64,000 nt of DNA from Acorus gramineus (lineage: Eukaryota > Streptophyta > Magnoliopsida > Acorales > Acoraceae): NCBI GenBank assembly GCA_030737835.1, contig CM060853.1, positions 21,510,895-21,574,894 on the forward strand, written 5' to 3'. The notes below the pieces were generated by a model. It searched no databases. It saw nothing but the letters and a program-made list of their open reading frames with translations, and was not told the origin of the DNA. Below, in pieces: positions 58,101 to 64,000 of the stretch (position 1 is the stretch's first letter; each line of letters opens with the position of its first letter). The position numbers and the translations under genes are program-made.

Positions 58101-60842
58101 GATAGGGGCTGACAATATCTCAACTTGAGGGAGAAGAGATTAAAATAAAATTCTGGCTAGGAAAATGGCTTCCAGATACACCCTCACTAACATGTTCACA
58201 AGATTGCTAAAGGAAGCAGTGGACAAGGATATGGCAAACAAAGTCTAAACTGGAAGGGGGACAGATTACATGGGTTCCAAGAAAGAAGAGATATCGCCAA
58301 GTAAGAAATATTGGAAGCTCACTCCTGAATGCTTGTTGGGGGTGCTTCCAAGAGGTGCTAATCGAGATCAGTAATAAAGATAAGTGAGCTGGGAGAGGAG
58401 GAAAATTTTTTTTGAAGGTGAAGTCCTTTTACTTCTTTTATATGCCTCTGGGTGGAGTCAATATGCAAAGTGCAGCAAGATTATACAAGGAAGAATAGGG
58501 AGGGATATCTCATCTAAAGGTACAATTCTTCATGTGGATGGTCTATTTGGAAAAATTCTCACAAAAGATAGCAAAGAGGAGAGGACTTGTGACTAGAACA
58601 TTATATGTGACCATTGTTGATCCCCTTTGAATCCGTGAGAAAAGGGGAAGTTCTTCCATAGGCTAAATAAAAAGAAAAAAAAAACAAGAAGGTAAAGTTC
58701 ATCGAAAAGTATTTCTCATGTTGCATCATGGAAAGTTTTGGCTGACCAGAGAAGGAAGGATTCTTCAAAGAAAAAAAACTTGTTATGTTGACAAAAATAC
58801 TTTGGAGACAATTGTAGCCTTGTAGGGCATAGGCTGCCTAAAGAATTGGGATAAAAACATTATTTTAATAGGAAAAAAATTTTGAAACCAAAACCTATCG
58901 ATTGCCAACATCATCGCAATCATTGAGCTACGAGCATAAACATCATTGGGGCTGAGATTTTATGTATTAAAGGGGATGAGAGTACAGAGGATTAAAGAAC
59001 CTAGGGCTGACAAAAGAGATATCTTGTTTCCCTCCTCTTTTTATGTGTGTTCACCCATTTGTCTAATATTATTAATAACGCCCACTCCTTTTCAGGGATT
59101 AAAAGACATCAGTTCAAGAGGATAGGATATTTTTCAAGAACAGTAGTTTCATAAAATATATTAAAATCATAGGAGGGAAAAAATTAAGACAATTTAAATA
59201 GTAAAATGTCAAGAAATATGAAAATCTAAAGATGATGTTGGTGACAGAGAAACTAAAGAAAAAAGATTTACTTCAGGAAGAATACCTCACACTGATAATA
59301 GCCTTGAAATTTGATAATGAGCGAATCTCAATTATAAAAAATGCAAACTGGCGTACATCCATATAATCCTAAGTGCCTAAAATATTATAAACTGGACCCC
59401 TAAAGGACTATCTAGATGAAAATCAGTATATCATTTACATCATATTACAAAATTAAGATGGGTGGATTAGTGAAGCTCAACTTAAATTTCACTGCAGATG
59501 AATTGAGCCATTGTAGAAAAGACACTTGCCCAATCAAAGTTGGGCATTTAAGATCCAGTTCAGACTGCGGGGTGATAACATGAGAATATAAAAGACGCTC
59601 ATGAGAAAATATATTCTCATATATAGTATTCCAACTACAAAGTATGATCTTCCTTTCTTTCCAAGCCATGAAGGGCTAAACATATAAATAAGTCGACGGT
59701 CATGAGAAAATATATTCTCATATATAGTATTCCAACTACAAAGTATGATCTTCCTTTCTTTCCAATCCATGAAGGGCTAAACATATAAATAAGTCTGCTG
59801 TCGCTGTACAACTAACATCACATTTTACTTAAAATGGGAAAACTGAAAAACACAAAACTTGTAAAGGTTATGTTTTTCCTGATACACACTAAATGATCAC
59901 AATCAGACCTAGATTCACTGCACATAAGAATGTTGTTAACAATTTCACGCACAAGCATACAAACACTGACCTGTAAATATCTTGTACGCATCCGGCAAGT
60001 CACGCCTCTGCGTAGCATAGAACACAGCACCCCTGGCCGACAAGTGGAGTCCAGGATCAACAATGATCGGTTTCAATCTCCGTGATCTATCAAAACCAAC
60101 ATGAAATTCAAATCAGAATACATAAACAGACACACTGATAGAGAGAAAGATCGCGATGTACTCACTCTCTCCAGCCAATGTGACTGGAATGCTGAACAAA
60201 GTTGAGATCCCTCGGCAGGTATGAGAACACATGGAGGAGATCTGCAAGGAGACTAAGAACAGATCAGAACCGTCAAGGGTTTTCATGTCCCCCTTTCAGA
60301 TCCACCAATCGGAGAGATCACTCACCATCCTGCGTGACGATCGGGTACGCGCTAGCGTCGAGGGTGACGAACCAGTCCCAATCGGGCCAGAGGCGGAGGG
60401 CGGCGGCGGCGCCGTGGAGGGAAGCGGAAAGGGTGGAGGATCCGCGGGGGTTGGAGTGGCCGGGCCTGCCGACGACGGCGACGTTGGAGGAGGAGGGGGG
60501 GAAGGAGGAGCGGATGGAGGAGGCGAGGCGGAGGCGCTGGTCGTGGGAGGCGGAGAGGTCGAGGTGGAGGAGGTAGCGGTTGCGGGGGTGGTAGAGGGCG
60601 GAGAGGAGGCGGAGGAGGCGGGGGGCATCGCCGTCGGAACCGGAGAGGAGGTAGGCGAAGGATGGAGGGGGAGGAGGGGCGGAGGAGAAGTTGGATAGGA
60701 AGGTGAGGGTGGTGGAGCGAGGGGCGGAGGAGGGGGAGGAGGAGGAGGAGAGGTAGAAGGAGAAGCAGAGGATGAAGAGGAGGGAGACGAGGGAAATGGT
60801 TAGGATGCTTATGCTGTATATGCTCTTCTTCTCCGCCTGCAT
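55114..60842 (-). CDS. Glycosyltransferase family 14 protein (GlcAT14-like)
   Basis: Exons 60326-60842, 60166-60241, 59971-60086 and 55114-55628 give 407 aa, starting MQAEKKSIYSISILT and ending NNKCIWE. A type II membrane anchor lies at about residues 10-32 (hydrophobic, before a Ser/Pro-rich stem). The core-2/I-branching (GT14) domain follows: FAYLLSGSDGDAPRLLRLL, HPRNRYLLHLD, VGRPGHSNPRG, DWDWFVTLDASAYPIVTQDD, HIGWRESRRLKPIIVDPGL, DLPDAYKIFTGPNSVILSRE, EFCIMGVDNLPRTLLMYYAN and WDNSSKVDPRVLGVDD. Plant members such as AtGlcAT14A add beta-linked glucuronic acid to arabinogalactan-protein glycans in the Golgi; that activity here is inferred. All junctions are GT/AG and in frame. Intron 3 is 4.3 kb. 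It converges on CHS, tail to tail. Confidence 0.94.
56849..57656. repeat. Diverged tandem duplication, unit about 400 bp
   Basis: 56849-57268 and 57269-57656 share, in order, GGATCCTT(C/T)AACATCTAG, ATAATTAACAGATTGATTTT, GTGGATCTATGTATTAA, GTCTATCCCTTAT, GTCTACAAGGTGACAAAGTC and TAAGGAGGCATGT. Confidence 0.8.
59600..59795. repeat. Recent tandem duplication, period 101 bp
   Basis: 59600-59694 and 59701-59795 are nearly identical; the visible difference is CCAAGCCATG versus CCAATCCATG. Each copy starts with ATGAGAAAATATATTCTCAT, a near-palindrome. Confidence 0.95.
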
Positions 60843-62403
60843 CGTCTCTCTCTCGCTCGTTCGCTCGCTCGCTCACGAGCGCGCGCTTTTAAGGGTTGGT
60901 TCGCGTGGATTGATGTCGGTCATATTTGAGTACTGACACGCTGGACTCCAACCATCTTGTAACATCCTGCAATTTTTATTTTTTATTTTTTCTTCGGAAG
61001 TGAATATTTCCTCACTCTTAATTTTAAACCCACCAACCCAAAAAAAAAACATCTTAGGGTGATGGTTTTGAAAAGATGAGAGGGCGGATAGAAGGAAAAA
61101 AGAAAAGGTAGGAGAGGGTGGCGACTGGAGGGTGCGATTGCGATGACGGCGACAGCGATCAAAGAATATTAGAAAAGGGTCAGGATAGAGAAATAAAGAG
61201 GGAGAGAGAGCAGAGGATGATAGGGTGGCGAGACAGAGAGGGTGGAGTAGAGGTGGGTGGAGGGCGCGACTCTCCCTCTATCTTTCTCTCCCTCTCTTTC
61301 TCACCCTTTTCTTTCCCTTTATCTATCTCTCTACCCCACCCCTTCTCTCATCTGACCACTCCCACACCCTCCGGCCACTACCATCTCTCGCTCTTCTTTT
61401 CTTTACCTTTTATCTCCTTTCTCACATTTCCAAACCCACCACTCCGAAAAAAATTTGGATGGTGGGTAGTCAAGACAGTTTTATAAATCGGATGATGTCC
61501 ACCTAGTCTGTTTTCTCATTAAAAAAATCATATGTATTTATTTAGAATATATGTGTTCATTGTATGCTTTTTAAATGAATGTACAACATTTTTAGAGTAG
61601 TAAAACAAACTAAAAATAGAGTTGGATACATTGGTATTTTTATTATAAACCAAATAATATTACATACGATTCAAGTTATATTCTCATGTTCAATCTCCAC
61701 GTGTTTATACTTTTTTATGTATATATTTAATGTAACAAATTATATTTTTTTTATAAAATAAAGTACTTATTCCAAGAAATTATATATATGAATTCTTTTA
61801 TGATATATTACTCACAGTGGGACTATAACCAGAACTATTTATAACACGATCTTTTATGAATTTTGTTTATAATTATTGAGATATTTGTATCTTTATCTTT
61901 ATTGAAAATGAATTTTCATGTAATGATGAAGTTTAATTGAATGATCATGTGATTATTAAAGACATGAGCTGATCTAATAGAAAAAATTAAAAAGTGGAAT
62001 CAACCCTTCAAAGCTTTTCTTATTTCTTAGAGATATATTAGAAACATTATAAATTTATTTAATTTGATAATTATAATTAATCATGTGATATCATTGAATT
62101 TATACAGTATATGATATGAACACATATAATATTATAATACATTATTTTTGAGACACATGTATGAAACTGATATGGAATTTTTAAAATAATTTACCGATTA
62201 ATTTTGTGGATGACGCTTTTTTCTTTTCTTTGTTATTTTTTTAATCTGATTAAATTTTATATTTCTGATTTTGAAAATGTGTCACCTCATTAAATTAACA
62301 TACGGTTTCTAAACAATGGATCAAAATCTTTTTTTACCTGCAATAAAATAATATAAACAATTTAAACTTTATTGTAAAGTATATTGTTAGAGCATTTTTA
62401 TTG
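60843..62403. other. GT14 upstream region and gene-free spacer
   Basis: Immediately upstream of the GT14 ATG the leader carries CTCGCTCGTTCGCTCGCTCG-type repeats on the plus strand. A purine/pyrimidine-rich stretch (GAGAGA then CTCTCT runs) covers about 61190-61400. The rest to 62403 is AT-rich without recognised genes. Confidence 0.5.
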
Positions 62404-63037
62404 GGGTCCACATGTTTTTTTTAGGGAAAAATGCATGTACCCTCAAAGTTCACTAATATCCATATTTTTACCTTTTTTTTTTTTTAAATCTATATAACCC
62501 CTTGAAAGTTTATTTGGTTAAGCAAAAAAAAAAAAAAACCTAAGTTAAATTTATGTTAATTTAAAAAGAATATTCATGAAATATTCTGTTACTTAACGTC
62601 ACCCCAAAATATATATTCATATAACCCCATAATACATTTTGATGGAAAGAATGTATCTAAAATATTTCTTAAAATGTTATAGAAAACTAACTCAGGATTT
62701 AAAATTTCATCCATGAAAAAATACAAGGGGTTACATGAATTTGAGAAAAAAAAAAGGATTACTATGGATATTGGCAAACTTTAAGGGGGTTAAATGAATT
62801 TTTTTTCCTTAAATGCGGATACAAGTGATGAGATAAAAATGTAATTTGTGTAGTTAAATTAACCACACCACAATTTCAAAATGTTAACGGCACTGGAGTA
62901 TATCAATATAACTCAACTAATCAAGAAGTTATATGAATTTAAAAAAAATACAAGAAGATATATTGATATTAGTGAACTTTTAAGGGGGTCCACATTTTTT
63001 TTTCTATTTTTTTGAGAGAAATTCGGGTCCACATGTT
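62404..63037. mobile_element. Foldback-type insertion flanked by a 13-bp direct repeat
   Basis: GGGTCCACATGTT occurs at 62404-62416 and 63025-63037. Inside, CAAAGTTCACTAATATCCAT (about 62454) pairs with the reverse of GATATTAGTGAACTTTTAAG near 62963, and another inverted copy (TGGATATTGGCAAACTTTAA) lies at about 62764. No coding content. Confidence 0.55.
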
Positions 63038-64000
63038 GAGCAGGATTGTCGGATTGGAGATTCTATACGAAAGACATACTTTCAAGCAAAGGTGGGAGTT
63101 GTGTGCAAAGACACTCCAACTCTCCAAAGTCAATGTTTTTTTAATGATCTCCCATTAATTCTTTCAAGTGACAGTGTGAAACCAATAAGAGCAAATTTTT
63201 ATGATTCCTCGTGTATGATGAGACTGTACATGATGAGATTGTGTTGAGGTTTATTTTATTAATTTATAAAATATTACAATCTATTAACCTGAGACAAAAA
63301 ATAATTAATTCCAGGTACACAAATGCATTGAACACCCGTCGTCAACATTTTGGGGCATCTATCTTTTTAAATGGGTTCTGTGACTCAAAATTTAATTATT
63401 TTTTAATTAAACACATTTTAAACTAATTATCAATGTCATTCTATCACTTTTGAACGGGAGTTGAAAATGTTAGTGATGATTTTCTTATGATTGTGGTCAA
63501 ACTTTAGGCCAATTTTTTTATTATTAAATATTTATCATTTTAATATTATTCTTGTATCAAGGGATTTATTGTAATTCATATACTACTTTATACCGGTTCA
63601 TTCTGACATACTTTATCCTTAATTATTTTGTGTTTTTAAACATCCAAAAACCATTATTTCCCTTTATACCAGATTATTCAAGGGGTTATTCCCATTCCAA
63701 ACACTACTACAGTGTATTTCATTAAAAACAAACAATTAATATTCATAGTAACAAAAGTCAAAAGTGATTCAGAAACAAAACCAAAGACATAAAAGAAAAC
63801 TCAATTCTCATAATCACAAGTTTCCATATAAAAAACAAATGATAATGTTAAGTATAGCTCCATATGTAGTTTTACAATAATTCGAAAATGTTTTAATTTT
63901 TTTAAAATAATAGACATCCTCAAATGAAATATTATATTGCACTGTTTCGAATTGAATGCTTTGACCCGTTTTTAACAAGTTTTAAAAAATCAACAAGACA
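63038..64000. other. Gene-free AT-rich end of the window
   Basis: No gene recognised. GATAATGTTAAGTATAGCTC at about 63841 resembles the start of a family-F MITE that would run past the window end. Confidence 0.45.

Larger units (their letters stand above)
55629..59970 (-). other. GT14 intron 3 (4.3 kb) with repeats
   Basis: Holds the tandem repeats at 56849-57656 and 59600-59795 and a 15-G run at 57941-57955. At about 56640-56720 a plus-strand LINE-like 3' tail (TTTAATAGAATTTGGTGG, CATTCAAAAAAAATAAAAAT) resembles the tail of the LINE at 47.6 kb. No gene inside. Confidence 0.6.

Noticed and set aside
1-64000. CRISPR arrays, operons, phage or bacterial features
   Set aside because: The window is plant nuclear DNA; the only regular repeats are microsatellites, tandem duplications and transposon parts.

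Overview
The window is flowering-plant nuclear DNA. Protein genes are split by GT-AG introns, the spacers are AT-rich, and the interspersed repeats are plant types: solo LTRs, a LINE, and hAT-, Harbinger-, CACTA- and foldback-type MITEs. The intronless or exon-1 coding parts (UGT, F-box, CHS, GT14) are very GC-rich and the GC falls along the gene, which hints at a monocot; this is an inference only.

Layout. (1) 2.5-4.5 kb, + strand: a family-92-like UDP-glycosyltransferase cut by a 527-bp solo LTR just after the motif with the catalytic His. (2) 5.7-17.1 kb, - strand: a complete 15-exon gene for the beta-adaptin subunit of clathrin adaptors AP-1/AP-2 (898 aa), with a 1.55-kb Harbinger-like element and a LINE remnant in its introns. 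(3) 17.5-25 kb: gene-free DNA with a three-level nest of elements (solo LTR inside a foldback element inside an older MITE). (4) 25.0-26.2 kb, - strand: a single-exon F-box/kelch gene with a 772-bp hAT element 207 bp upstream of its start. (5) 27-49 kb: a long gene-free stretch holding three diverged, TE-riddled copies of the region upstream of the chalcone synthase gene, a rearranged direct/inverted repeat, and a PPR pseudogene split by a 5'-truncated LINE. (6) 50.1-54.0 kb, + strand: a complete chalcone synthase gene with two introns; the second is unusual. (7) 55.1-60.8 kb, - strand: a complete four-exon glycosyltransferase-14 gene (GlcAT14-like). (8) 60.8-64 kb: gene-free.

The genes are independent units, not an operon-like system. 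CHS makes naringenin chalcone at the entry to flavonoid biosynthesis. UGT92-type enzymes glycosylate small molecules, GT14 acts on arabinogalactan glycans in the Golgi, beta-adaptin works in vesicle coats, and F-box/kelch proteins select targets for SCF ubiquitin ligases. Exon boundaries were read by eye: every stated exon length agrees with the reading frame and with GT/AG sites. No RNA gene, CRISPR array or replication origin was seen.
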